From Zingiber officinale (Eukaryota; Streptophyta; Magnoliopsida; Zingiberales; Zingiberaceae), in contig NC_055987.1 of the NCBI RefSeq assembly GCF_018446385.1, positions 8,393,705 through 8,457,704 on the forward strand: a DNA stretch of 64,000 bases. Direction: 5' to 3'. Positions 1-15,000 of this stretch are shown one piece after another. Below the pieces are notes generated by a model that worked only from the letters and a program-made list of their open reading frames with translations, was not told the origin of the DNA and ran no database searches. Every line of letters begins with the position of its first letter. Positions within the stretch are counted from its first letter, which is position 1. The translations under genes were made by a program, and so were the position numbers.

Positions 1-13
1 AGTATATTGATAC

Positions 14-3000
14 CTTGAACAGTTTCCACGAAGAAAATGAAAGGATCAACTTCATCAATTGGTGATTGCGTGTCATCGTTATCGCTGTAATCATCATCAG
101 TCTCATCATCCTCATCAGTTGATTGAAATCCTTTTGCCTGATTCTATCATATAGGACGATAAGGTATGATCTTGTGCACAATTGTAGGAAACTAGTGATG
201 CAAAATTTCATTTTATTTTATTCCTATCCGATTAAATTTTGTTGTCTTCCACTTTTATTATTCTTAGCAAACCAATTTAATTTTGCATGTCTTGAAAAGA
301 CCCACAATAAGCAATGATACAAAGCTTTCTATTTTAGAGTTTCTCTTCTCTCATGAGATCTAGGCACACTGATATATCCTGGTGCTCAAGGATATGCTTG
401 TAATTTATGTAGCAAGATGGAGCAATTTAGCGCATAAAGAAATGCATGTAGTGATATAATCTTACATAGAAGGTGAATTGAGGGGAAAAATTCTTGTCCT
501 AATATGCTGTACACTATATCTTTAAAATCAGCAATAAGCTGTGCTAGCCCCAGCTATTCAGAGCTAACTACATGGAAACTTCGAGGTGATGTCACTAATA
601 GTATCACTTCAAGTTCATCTCACTAATAATATCCAAATTTCTTAAATCATTCTCAATAACATTAGAGATTCTTCTGTCTCCCCATTATACCTTCAGATCT
701 ACTCGATTAAACTTGTCAATTTTGGAATCTACCAATAGTCTTTGGGCATAACTATTACCGCATTCTATTTGCTCTATTAATCTTCTTTGAAAGCTACATT
801 ATATTATTCATGGATAGTAGCATTTTTTATTTGATCTTAGTAATCCCAAACAATCTCTTAGCATTCATATAAAAGAATCATAAAAAATAAGGGCATCAAA
901 GCACTAAGGTTCATATCTTCAAAGTCCACCCAAATTATAGATTTTATGGCTAGATTGTACATATGAATATGCAATAACCTAAAATCTATGCTTAAGAAAG
1001 ACAATTTGGTCAACAAGCATATAAGCATGCAACCTCAAATGTTTTTGGTCATGAACATTCTACATGTACGAGAAAAACAAAAAAAAAAAGATTGCAAGTG
1101 ATGTTAGGATCAGAATTGAGGATTTAGTATCAGATTCATACAAAAAAAATGATACAAGGGAGTGGGAAAATGTCAGTATGGATGATAGGTTGGTAAGAAT
1201 CTGAGTGAAGAAAAACAAGACCCCTTAATTTTAACTATCTAATGCTACAAATTATTTTACAATCGAAGGATATAGCATAAGCATTTAACAATTTAATTCC
1301 ATCTAGAAATCATGCTATCGATGGCATTTTTTTTCCCCAACTGTGTGCTTTTGTGAGTGTTTGATATCATTAACAATCTGTACAACTCGAGATCTGTTTC
1401 TTGCACATGGAGGTACTTGGTACATGATCAAACTAAGAACAATCAAATATTTATGCTTTTTTCTTTCCACAAAAAAAGAGATTTCACTGCTCCTAGTTTC
1501 ATATGTAATATTGCCCTGGAGAAATATATTAAAATCAAGTCTTTAAAAGAACGAAAAAAACATATATAGAGAGACGTTACTTCGATATCTGATGTCTTGG
1601 AACCTATCCCATTTAAATTCTTGTATACTAAGACGATAAATCAATCAAGACTGCATTTTTACCTTTTGGAAAATAAGTCCCAATGGACACTAATGTCTAG
1701 CAAACTTGGAAATTATTACAGACTAAGTTGCTTTATCTTGATAAGATCATCATAGGAAACTTGATTTTAAAAACTTATGAGATTTAATTATAAACCAGAC
1801 TAGATTTATGCCATCTCCAATTTAGCATATCAAAATAATGAGTCATTTAGTGAGCATGATAAGGGAATATGTACCATAAAGATATTACATTAACCTACTA
1901 ACCTCCGCAACCAATTTCTTGAATTTTTCTTCACTGCAATACTCAGTGTCATCTCCCATTTCAGACTCTTCTTCCTCATCATCATCGTCAGCATCAAAGC
2001 CATCTATATTGTCATAGGTGTCATCTTCTTTCTCAGCTTCTGCCCAGTTAAAGAAGTTACTATGAAACTGAATACAATGGCAATGCAGAATAATCTTTTT
2101 GCATGACTAGAACTTATCAAACATATCATAAAGGGCAGTTTAGTACATGAAGCTCCTGCTAGTATTTGTCCCGGGAAGGGTCAGACCACATTAGATCTAT
2201 TGTACGCAACCTTACCTTCATTTTGCAAGAGGATGTTTCCGCGACTCAAACCCATGACTTCAACATCATATGACAATAACTTTACCGTTGCACTCAGACT
2301 CTCCTTCACTTGTCAAGTATATCATAAGGGGAAAAAAGAACTTTTGACAGTATAAATAGAAGAAACAAGTCAATGAAAATGTCAGCTAAAAAATTTCAAA
2401 TGTCATGAATTTACAACAGCAAATAAGGGTAAAGAACTAAGACTAGTAAGAATTGCAAAAAAAATGTTTATTAATTACAGTGTGTAAAAATTACTTTTAC
2501 GCAGCACAGAAGAGCACAAAAAAAGAAAATCAAATGACTAGGGTAAATAGACTGTTTTATCTGCCGAAGAAGAAAAACGTACTATTACCTGCAAGTTGAT
2601 CTTTGTAAGAAATTAGAAGCTCAACTATTGCCCTAAAGACACGTTCTAAAGCTTCAGCAGGCAACTGGTTGGCAGGAAGGCCAAGAAGCGAAGTTAATCC
2701 CAAGCAGCAAATCTTTTTATTATGCATCCTACATTTGTGATAGTGTTCAGCATCATACAGAACCAATGGAAAGTGACAACAAACAGAAAAAAGATAAACT
2801 TTACCCTTTAAAGTTTGCACGAACGCCACTCTTTTTAACTTCTTGCAGCATCTGAAACCAGACACTGAAAATATCTGAAGCAACCCCAAGTTTATGCAGT
2901 ATCCCAAGCGTCAAAGAAGAGTTGTAGTAGAGAGCATCAGCAATCTGCAAACAAAGCAGCTATTAAACTGACAGAATATTAAAGATCCAATTACAAAAAT

Positions 3001-6000
3001 TTTCCACCATAAATGCTAAAGAAAAAAGAAGTCCTAGAAATAAATGCTCTTCTGAGATACCAGAGAATCAAACCAGGCTAGCTACACAAATTTGAGGTGC
3101 ACATATGGTTAAAAGACTGAATCTTAACACATTTGAGGTGCACATATGTTATGATCATATTGCTAAAAAATCATAGTAGACTGAATCTTACTTGTTCCTC
3201 AAAAGAAAGTCTGATAGAATGAAACCACTAGCAACAGAGCATCAGGAGCACACAAGAAATACAAGCATAACCTTGGATAATTCAGAGAGTGTTTTTTTTT
3301 AATCAAAGCTTCTCCAACAAACAAATTCACTCAGTCGTAGATGAAGATATTATGATGATTGTCATAAAATAAAAAATAAAAAAGCAGAATATGAACACCT
3401 ATAATGTTAGACCATTGAGACATACACGTTTCGGCCCAAGTTAATGCAGAGAGGAATAAGCCTATATTCAATTGTAATAAAAGAATATCACAGCTACATA
3501 TCTTTAATTCGATTCAGATCATAAGTTATGGAATAAAATATTGAGAGAGGTCTGTTCACTTAACAGAGTCATACATGTGAACTGGATGTTCCACTGTCAA
3601 TATAGAGTTCCATTAGTTTATTCCAATTGCATAAATTACATTTTAAAGTCTACCTTGGATGAAAGTAACAAAAAACAGATACTGGCTTTAAAATGTTGTG
3701 AAGAAAAAAATACTTACAATTTGTATCATGAGACACTTAAAATGTGGCTTTTGTGCTCGGCTCAAACGATCAATGGTAATCTTCAGGTAAGGTTCAACCC
3801 AATGGTCCACTTGGCCTTTACAATTTTGGAATACCACTTCGATGAGCTTAGGAGCAGGTTCAATATCACTGTCATCCATTATTCTATCTGACATGATCTG
3901 TAAAATAGATAACCAAAAAAAATGTAATCAAAGCAATCGTATGATTAAAAGGTCTGCATTTATTATTTGAAGTTTCAATTAACCAAAAATAGATTCCCAA
4001 AAATGTTAGTGAAAGGGTCCCACAAATAGCTGAATGAAACGCATACATTTGAAAGTACTTTCCATAGGCTTTGCTGGTAATCTGGATCTTTACATGAAAG
4101 GAAATGTTGGTTACCCCTTGATATATAGTTGTCCAGAGGAACAAGCATACCTGAGAGGAGAAAACCACATAAGTAGACAGATGTGAATACAAAGAAGAAA
4201 CAAAGATTGAGAAATTTATGAAAAAATTATCAGAATCTGAGATACCATTTAAAGAAGGTTCACATTCATTAAAAATATGGTTCACGTTCATCTAATTAGT
4301 TCAATTGAATAAAGCCTTACCCACCATGTCCTTCCTTGTCATGTTATTTTTCAATCTAATTCTGTTGTGCATTTTTCTTCATTGAAATGTGAAATATAAA
4401 GTGGTTTGTCGTGTGTTCTTATGATTGTAAAAGTGTTTTGATTTGATTAATATACTTTGTTAGTAATAATAAGGGCAATAAATTTGATCCTGTCTCACAC
4501 AAACACAAATACGTACATGTTTCCTTCTTTCCATGTTATTTTAATATTATTTTAAAACCACTACCTAGGCGCCATTGAGGCGCTATGCAATGTATTGACT
4601 GCCTTTTGAAACTAAAAAAAATATAAACTTAGTTAGTCTCATTGACTAGCCCTGAGGTGACCGGCCCGGCCCGATGAAATTTTTCCACCGGTCACCAAGG
4701 TAAATCGGGAAGCGCTTGCGGTGGGCAGTTCAAAAGCCCAACATCCTTTGATTGCGCGCCTCATTTAGAGGAAAAATTCCTGCAAATATGTCATAGCTGG
4801 GGATAGAACTACGGGTGTCTTTTGAAACTAAGTAACATATGGAGGTGACAAAAAACCTAGACAGATCGATCATCAACATTTTTCCTTCAATGAAAATGAT
4901 ACTGAAATCTCCATTAGAGCAAGATAAAAGAAGCAAGAGGCACGGTTTAAAATCTCGACTCGTGCCAAGGTTTCGGTCCCAGATTGGAACGATATAGTTT
5001 GGATACAGTATCGTGCTGTGCCAATATGATTTCAATATTTTTTAAATATAAAATATATTAATTAAAAATAAAAAATTTAATCAAAATATTTAAAAATAAA
5101 AAGCATAAAAAATAAAACTATATATATATATATACAAGATTGATATGCTGCGCGCCTGCCCAGTGCGCGACTTGCCTTCCTGAACCTCCTGATCGGTCTC
5201 TGGACCGATCAGGAAACCTCCTGATCGGTCCAGAGACCGATCAGGGAACCGATCATTTTCTGATCGGTCTACAAACCGATCAGGAGGTTCCCTGATCGGT
5301 CCAGAGACCGATCAGGAGGTTCCCTGATCGGACTGGTGACCGATCAGGAAGGCAAGTCGCGCACAGTCGCGCACTTTGTAGGCGTGCAGCATATCAATCC
5401 TCTATATATATATATATATATATTAAATTAATGAGATAATTTTATTAGATTTTAATTAACCCTATCTAAATTATCCCAATTATAACTAGGAGTGATTAAA
5501 TTTATTAGCCTAAGTTATTCATTAAACTCTAAACCTGCTCATGTTCTTCCATTTTCCGCGACACTCTCAGGATCATGCAATGCCTCCGGAGGCGATGCTA
5601 GGCTCACACGATGCTTCCGATGCATCACAGGGCTTGCACTACACTTCCGGACGCGTCGTCAGTCTCACACTATACATCCAGACACGTAGTCGGTCTCGCG
5701 CGACATGTCCGTGTTAGGACCAAAAGGGATTTAGATATTTCCACAATGGTATGATATAATCCACTTTGGGCATAAGCCATTATGGTTTTATTTTTGGGCT
5801 CTACCCAAAAGACCTCATACTGGAGATATCTTTCCCTTATAAACCTATGATATTTCTCATATATTTTTAATATGGGGCTTTGTTTGTAATCTTGCAACCC
5901 AACAATCCCCTCCTCAAACGAAGGACCACGGGCTTCCCACGTCCGATCCTCGATCCACCAGGTCTTCTTACCCCTCAGTCCACCGACCTACTAAGACTTC

Positions 6001-9000
6001 CTTACCTACCCACAACTAGGACTTGTCTGGTCCTCTTGATCCGGATACGGGAGCCCCCATTTCATTTTTTTCGAGGTTAATATTCTACTCACATGGCTCA
6101 ATTAGACCATAACTCTTGCGCACAGTCAACGGTTAGACCTTCTGACAGTCCGGGCTCTAATACCAATTGTTAAGACCAAAACAGATTTAGATATTTCCAC
6201 AATGGTATGATATTGTCCACTTTGGGTCTAAGGCCTTATGGTTTTGTTTTTGGGCTCTACCCAAAAGGCCTCATATCAATGGAGATATCATTCCCTTATA
6301 AACTCATGGTCTTTCCCATGTATTTTCAATGTGGGACTTTGTTTGCAACCTTACAACCCAACAGTCCAGACGCGTCGTCAATCTCGCGCGACGCATCCGG
6401 GAAGCGTCGTCGAGCTCGCAACGCTTCCGGATGCATCGCTGGGCTCGCATGGCGTGTCCGGACTCATCGCTGGGTTGTTCGGACTCGTCGTCAAACTTGC
6501 ACAACATGCCCAGACTCGTCGCCGAACTCGAGCGACCTGTCCGAACTCGTCGTGCTCCTATTCCGACGTGTTCCTTAACGAGTGATGTGCCTGGAGGCTT
6601 CGCCGAGCTCGAGCAAAGTGTCACCGAGCTTGCGCGATGCATCAGGAATCATCACCGGGCTCACACGGCGTGTCCGGATGCATTGTCAGGTTCGCGCGAC
6701 GCTTTAGGATGCATCACCGGGCTCCCGCGACGCGCACGCAGGACCTAGGGGTGTGTCGGCACCAAAGGAGTGCTTGTGATGGTGTCGATCCGTAGAATGT
6801 GCTGCATTGTTTGGTCCGTAGAATGAAAAGTTTCGCCCGTATTCTAATGAGAATCGATCAATAGAATGCGCTGCATTGTTTGGTCTGGATTTCAATAACC
6901 AGACATAAGCAATACAATGTGAACAGAAATGACAAGTGAAGTTAATTGATGGGAAAAGGGCCAAAGTTGGATAAACTCCTACCTCAAAAAATCCATGAGC
7001 TTACCCTCAAATGAGAAACAAAAAAAAAAATTGTACTTGAATCTGCTCTAATTGCAAGCTGAGAGGGGATTAAATAGTATTATTCTACCAGAAAAGAAAA
7101 CAGTTTAACTACATACGATTCCAAAATAGTAAGTAGCGGATAAACAACCTATGACAAACTAAACTAATATATTCATATTATCATATAACTAGTAGCACTA
7201 GAAACATGTAACTGATTTGTGGCTATCATTCTAAGCATAAATTATAGTAACTAAAAATAATGGGATACAAGATTGGATACCCAGGAAGAAGCAGATTACC
7301 TCATTTTTAAACTAAATGTGAATGAAATAATAATCACAAACAAGAATAATTTCACTATCCATCTCTTTGGGAAAGTGAAGGACCAAATCTAGGTTATTGA
7401 AGCTCAATGAGATGGATCAAGTTAAGCTATTTCAAGTGGAATATAACATATACCACCAACCATTCTGCTTTTGACCATTCTTCTTGTAATCTTTTAAGTG
7501 AAAATTATGATCAAAACACAGAGAAATCACTTCTTGAAAATGAAGTATAAGAAGAAAATTGGATTAGAGTTGGCCAAAACAAGCATACAAATCTTTCTAG
7601 AAGTTAAAGTCTTAAGACAACATATAGCTTGGTACCATGAATGACATGGTGTGCTTCCTTCCACAAAAAAACCAAAAACGAGAACTAAAAGAATGCAAAA
7701 GCTGAGAATAAGAAAAAGTCGCATGTATTGACTTACTCTCAAAGAAATCTATAGCCCAATCTCCAAGTGCTTCTACAATTAAAGGCCAAAGAGACCACAT
7801 GTCCAATGAGATTGTTGGGGAGAAAATTGTTATATATGAAACAATTTCCAAAACTTCTTCAAAAACATCTGTGAAACATGCAAAACCATCAGGATAAAAA
7901 AGTATTGATTCATAGGATCCAGCAATCTTGATCAGAATGTATTAAACAGGCAGCGTGAAATTGCAAACCTCAAGACATTGAATAGAATCACAATATTGAT
8001 AGCATGGTTTACACTTGCAGAATTGTTATATTGATGTGTCAAACAGGCGACCAAATTGACACCTCAAGACATTGAATAGAGCCACAATATTGATACCATG
8101 GTTTACACTTGCAGAATTTTTATATTGTAACATATAACATACAATTATTAAAAATGGTAAAGCATGTACCAACAAACATAAAATCATGCATAAATAGAAG
8201 ATTGAGAATCAAATACAAATAGATGAATTTTGTACACAAAAAAAGATCCTACTAAGAAAAGAAATAGAATCTTGATATCAGCAGAAATTTTAGCAACGAG
8301 GATAAAATTTAGAAGAAAAACTGATATTTAATGCACTGAGTTATTGCATTCCATCAAGCTATTATAATTTTGATAGAGAAGAGATAGCATAAACCTAATT
8401 ACAATTAGTAGGTAATAAGTTAAGGAGTCATCCACTTCGGCCTGCCAAAAGGAGCATTGAAAATAATAAAAGACATCAACAAATATGTAATGTAATCTAT
8501 GAAAACTGAGGCATCTAGGAATTTTTGGAAAGACATCACCAAGTGTGTCAGTTAAATAACCATTATCAGCTCTATAAATTGTAACAGTTCAGACATGAAA
8601 TTCAGTGTGCATTGTAATTGCAAAGTTTGGAGTATATTCACAGCAGTGTCCTACTGATGCTAAACAAAACTGAGTCAGCAGATAATCTACATGTAGAACA
8701 TGATTACCCCTATAAATGCTTTCTGAAGCCACGTGCTCCAATGTAGGTGATCCCAACCCAAAGTGCAAAACAATATTGAAGTGTTACAGGAAATGTCAAA
8801 ATACATGCTCTTTTTGTTCCAACAAACAAGAGAACCTCAATTCAAACAAGACAACCTCCACAAGAGACCCTCCGACTAGTGAGATTTGCGACCAGTGGAT
8901 ATTCACAGAAGAGCAATATCTCCTGGCATATGGTGCATTAAGTGTGATAGGTCGCTTCATGTCAAAAATGCCCTAGCTAGATGAGGTGGAGTAGAAGTCC

Positions 9001-12000
9001 TGCGCATGCACTGCTATACGAGGCTAACCATACCAACCATTCATAAAGGGAGCACCAAGGCCATACCATCAGAACCTAAAATTAGCCAGGTAAAATGATG
9101 GCCAAAGGTAACATTTCTACCACCTGTGCCTAAGCTACCTACTTGTAGAAGTGCATCATCAAACCATGATACAGGTTTTGCAAGTCATAATGTATTTGGC
9201 GCATTAGCATATCCCAACAGGCTCCACCTTTCTGACAAGGGAACCAGAATATTAGCCTAGATTGTCTCATTTGATAACTGAGGCTGACAGAGTTGAACCA
9301 CCTTCAAACCACGAACATTAACAATGTGCAATAATGTTTCTACAAAAATGCAAATACATAAAATTCACCAAGATCCCTATAATGACAACCATACAATTAG
9401 ATACCTTGACCATCTGTAGTCAGCATCCTCCGCATTATAGGCAGTAAAATTGGCTCAATTTGAACAAAGAGATGAGGAAGACTGCTAACAGATTCAAGGA
9501 TGGCACCTATGGCACGCAGACAACCAACAGCAGCTAAAGCACCTGTGTCATCAGCTTCATCATCTTCTTCAGATGTATTCAAGCACTTCCAAAATGCAGC
9601 AGCCTATTCAAAGAATTGAGTTTTTATCAGAGGGAATGCTGATATACTAAAAGCAACTGAATTAAAATACAATACCAGATTCTGGCACAAGCCAAACGCA
9701 TACGGAGCCATTTCTTCACCAAACTTGCCAACAATGGTCTCGAGAGTGAAGGCAATATCTTCATTCTCAACCTCATTCATAAGTTTAAAAAACTCTACAT
9801 GTAATGTTCTCAAAATCTCAGGAAAAAGTAAAAAAGAGTTAAATCAAAAACTACTTTGACACAAACCATCAAGCAATTGAGGAAGAATTGGCCGGATCTC
9901 GTCTAGATCTATATCAAGAACATAATTGTAAGTTAATTGCTGTGAAAATTAAAAAAATAATTACTAGTTTCAGGTCTAAAGAAATGTTAGCATAAACATG
10001 CCCTTGCAAGCTTCAATGAAAGAGCGCAAAGCAAAAACTGAATTGACCCGCACAGGAAGCTCTGGATCCCTCATTCCAGAAACAACAGAGTGGAAGGCTC
10101 TTCGGAAATTGTTTTGATCTGAAAAAATGATATTTGCATACTGCCCAGCAACCCATGCTGCCTGGTATTCCATCAAATAGATTCATAAATTATAACATAA
10201 ACTTGTAAACAAAAAGGTTCTCATACTAAAGAAGCATAAAGTCAACTAACTAGAATTGGAAAGTCACAGTACAAAGTTGGTTTCCCAAAAAAAAGGAATA
10301 TATATATATATATAGGGGATGGTACTTATATGATTCAGGTAATATGTTTGGGTTCTCAGAATGACTTCTTTAAAGAAGTAACAAGCATAAAATTGAGATT
10401 TATCCAAGAAATGAGTATCTTCGAAGCAGAAATACTGCAGAAGTTAAACTTATCTGAAAAAATTAAGTCAGACGACAAACTAATAGTCAATTGCATGTAG
10501 TGGGATGCAATAGCACCTAATTCATTATGTTGTTCCACGTTCATAATGCATAGATCTGTATGAATGAAAATGCAAGTGGCATACATGACAATATTGGAAT
10601 AAAGTAGTCGCCATGAGGATCAACTGAGAACTGGCATTTTTTGGCAGAATGGAAACCACAGAAAAAAGATGTTTCAGAGTTCAGAAGCACAAGGAACGAA
10701 GGACAAAAAAAACAAAAACAGGAATTGTCCATGTAATTACACACTGCTCAGTTAGTTGCATGCAGTGATTTTTGCAGGTTAAAAGAGGAAGGCCATTGGC
10801 CTACCTTGAAGATTGGTAATAAAAAAGACAAAAATAGTAGTGTATACAACCTGCTAATTCCAACAAATCTAAGGCTTATCTATATGAAAAGGATCAAGTA
10901 ATAATCCTATAAGATTGATGTTGGACAAAGGATCAGGCTTAAGTTTGCTGCAAATAATTCATCCAAACCAAAAAAAACTCAAACAGATCTAGCAACTACA
11001 GTCATAGAAAATATATGCACAAGCAATCATTAAATTAGAATACAAACAATAATCAACAAACCCCTCAATACATTTCATCAATAAGAGTAACTCGATTTTG
11101 AGTCCAAGGAGAAAAGCCCATAAGGATTTGATAAATACAGAATGAATGCCAAGCACAGAAATAACTAGACAGTAATAAATACAACCTTTGCTCGAAGATG
11201 ACCAATGGGACTTGCAAATTCAGGAAGAACATGTTGGACTAACATACACTCTAGCTCTGACTTGTAAGGTTCTGTTTGTTTAAGTTTATCACACAATGAT
11301 CCAATGGCCAGAAGAGCACCATCTTTCTGGCGATATGGTTTATGTTCAATAGGTGACTCATCATATCTGTTACAAAGTGATAGGCAAATAGATCAATATT
11401 TTTCGTTTATAAGGTTCATGAAGTGAATGAAAGAAGCCTAATAGACCAAATAATTAAAAAGACCTTTTAAAAATCTCCACAATGAAGTGAATAAACTTTT
11501 GTAGGTTCCCTTTGCCACGCTTTCTCACTAATTCACTCACAAAGTCTATGGCTGCTGTTCGAGGACTGTACAGATCTTCCAAAATATCTGGATAACACAT
11601 ATGAAGAATAGAAATACTATTCAGAGATTGTAGTTCATATAATCAAAACCCAGTGCAAAAAAGGAACCTGAGCTCACCATAGCCCTTTCTAACATACTCA
11701 TGTGGATCTTCTGCCCATAGATTTTGATCATTGTCATTGAAACACATTAGAGGGAAGATAATCTCAAAAAGAACAATATCAAGTTGTGGCTGCAGTAATT
11801 GATACATGCTGTTCTTCGATATACTGCAGAGGATCAATGTCATTGAGATAATTCATGATATCAATTAAATTAGAAAAAATCCAAATTTAATTTGGGGTAA
11901 CAAAGAAAATGATCAGTATAAGAAGGCCTAAGTTATGAGATAGAAATGTTCAAACACAGTCTACAAGACTGGGTTAACAAATAGCTACCTACAGTAGTGT

Positions 12001-15000
12001 GACACACATATCAACACTAGGAAGAAATGAAATTTCCATAATTCTGAGAAACTTCCATGCCTTTGAAGATAAAAAGATTGATAACTAGGTGTTTTAGATA
12101 AAATACGCAGCAACTAATATGTAGATAGCATGCCATGGAAAAAAAATCAAATAAGTTGACCAAACAACAACCAGTTTCAGTAAAGTGATACACACCTGCT
12201 GGTGACAAATTGAACTATAAGGTTAATAACCCTATCAGGTAGATAACCGCCTGTACGAACAACATTGAGCAATTGTAGGTCACATTGTAAAATTTTGCCA
12301 GCACAGCTATCATGAAACATTTGAGCAAAAGCTTTGTTCTCTGGCTTCTGAAGCTTCAGATCCCCAAACCTTTTATCAATTCTTCACAAATCAATATGAG
12401 CATAAGATGAACAATGTTCAACATTACATTCAATAACCATGCATCTGACCTTGTGTACAAACGATTTAAGATGTGAATTGTCCACTTCTTCACTTTCCAC
12501 CATCCCCAAGCTTTCCTGAGTTCAGGATCAGTTGGTTGACCTTCCAAAGGAACAGGTCTCTCTAATAAATTCAAGAAGAGAGCCATCCATGCACTGAACA
12601 CATTGGGCGCAAGTAACAATCGTGGGATCTCTAACTGAAATGGCATATTAAGTTGAAGAAGAAAAGAGTAAGGAAATAGTGAGAAATAATTCAGTCAAAA
12701 TAATGAATTTTTTTTGTCAAACCTACGTATATGGATGACCAGAAAATTTTGCATACAAGCTTGATAAATTCTGCTACTTCAATTGAGGGATTAGTTATCT
12801 GAAGAAGTTTGTTGAATATGTCCAACAGAAGAGGAAATGTCTCCTTAACAATGAGATGGAATGGTGTTCGATCTTCATCAGATTTGTACCTGTATTTTTT
12901 TTAAAGAAAAAACAAAAATAGTCAGTCAACCATATACACTTCAAACGAGTACACAATTATATGCAACAAATTATCATTCTTTCACAGAAAAAATTGCACT
13001 TAATTATCTAAATTATCTCGAACCAGGTACATTAAAACCAATGATTAAGGTTGATAAATTTGTAGAAACAGATAGTAGAAAAAAACATATAAATATTATA
13101 TCAAACAAATTAATGTGTCAACTAACTGCAACAGTGGCACTCAAACTCATAATTAAGGATGATGAAATTGTAAAAATAAATAACAAAAATACATAAATAA
13201 AAAACTGAATAAACAAAGAGAAATGTGATAATATTACTTTAAATGCACTATTTGTTTGTTAGAATATACTTACTCATATTTTCTGGAGAGAACTCTTAAT
13301 ACATATAAAGCTGCAAATACTTGCTGGTCTTGCAATTGGAGATTGCACTTCACCCAATGAAGAAGACCTGGCCACTGCTCTGGGTAATCATCTTGGACAA
13401 TGGTTTTTATGCATTCTCCAAGTTGAGCTCTATGAAGCAAACATACATGTAAAAATATATCAAACAAATGTGAATCATGCACCCCAAGTGTAGCAGAAAA
13501 CTGAAAAACATAAAGTTTGGTGCCAAGTAGCATCAACTCATTCTAAGATGTGTACATAATTTGGCAGCACAATGGAACCTTATGGCCACACACGGATACT
13601 CAGTACCCAAATGGCATTTTAAATCAGAAGTAGCTTATATTAAGATTTGACTTTTCCAACTTAAGATGAACTTGCAATAAAATTGTTGGAACAAAAAGAG
13701 AGATGTCAATAGCTCCAGTGTAGTTCAAACCACCAACAAAGTACGTCAGCTTGGAATCTAGAATTATGTCAAGATTATAGGATTTTGCCCTATGATCAGA
13801 TTTCATTCTCAAGAGTTGTACTCGACCAGAGTTTAAAAAATTATTCCATGGCAATTCGTAGAGGTGAAATTTTCCATTGCACCTGCTAACTGGCACATCA
13901 CAACACACAAAATCCTTATACATTTCCTCAATCCTATATGGCTCCCACAATTGATTATTTTGCGAATAACAAGGTGAGTGATGAAGGTGAGTGACAAATC
14001 CCTTGTGAACAATGAAGGCGAACAGAAGATTCCTCGCAAACAATGAAGGTGAGCAGAAAATCCCTCACAAGTGGCGAAAGTGAGCAGAAAATCTTGTGCA
14101 AGAAACGATCAACGATTCTCTTGAAAGCAGAAAATCCCTTGCAAGCAATAAAGGCGAGCAATGAAGATGAGATGCAATGAGGTACCGTCTCAATAGTATG
14201 ACAAAGACGAGAAGTTTTCTTATGAAGGCAGGCGACTCCCAAATCCTTCCTAAATGTGATTTGTCTCATTTCGCATCAGCAAACATGAGTTCTCATTCCT
14301 ATAGGAGTGATTAAAGCTACAATTTCAAAGGTAAATGGCTTTCCACTCTTCTCCTTTCCTCTGTCTAATCTTCTTCCTCTCTTCTTCTCCTCCTTGATGC
14401 CGCTAGCACCATGTCTCTACATGCTTCAATATAGCACAAAAAATGTCTCGTTTCAGTTTGGGACTGACACGCTAACCAAGAAAGAAATTTCAATCTTTGA
14501 GCTCAACATTCTTTCTTAGGATAGAATCCAAATTGGACAACCTTGGTTAGAAAAATATTGATTAAATCTCAGCATAATCGAACAACAAAGATAACACAAA
14601 CCATATTATTACACAATTTTAAAAATAAAATAAATAAAATGAAACAACACACCGTACTACATTAGAAAGAGAAATATTCAGTAAGAGCAAGCACAAAAGA
14701 GATGAAATAGGAATGTGACAAGAATGTTGAGAGAGAGAGAAATCTTTTTCCTAACATAAAATTGGCTCAAGTACTAGATTTTATGAATGCAATAACTAGC
14801 TGCATTCTGTACAAAATAAAGGAGAACATGCATACAAACCCATTTTCATGATTGTGCCACAAGTGGATACACTGATGGTATCCATCAGATGTTTGGAGAA
14901 AGTAAAAAAGTTCTTAGAATGGCTGATATATTCAGTAAATGCATTTGATCTGTACCTCAATAATGGTGGAACTTGAACAACAAAACCAAGGATATTATCA

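Noticed and set aside
3541-3891. 116-codon plus-strand ORF
   Set aside because: Antisense to SAD2 exon 17, whose minus-strand frame is clearly conserved.
6207-6748. Overlapping ORFs of 112-139 codons in several frames
   Set aside because: They come from stop-poor GC-rich minisatellite and TRIM sequence; no frame is favoured.
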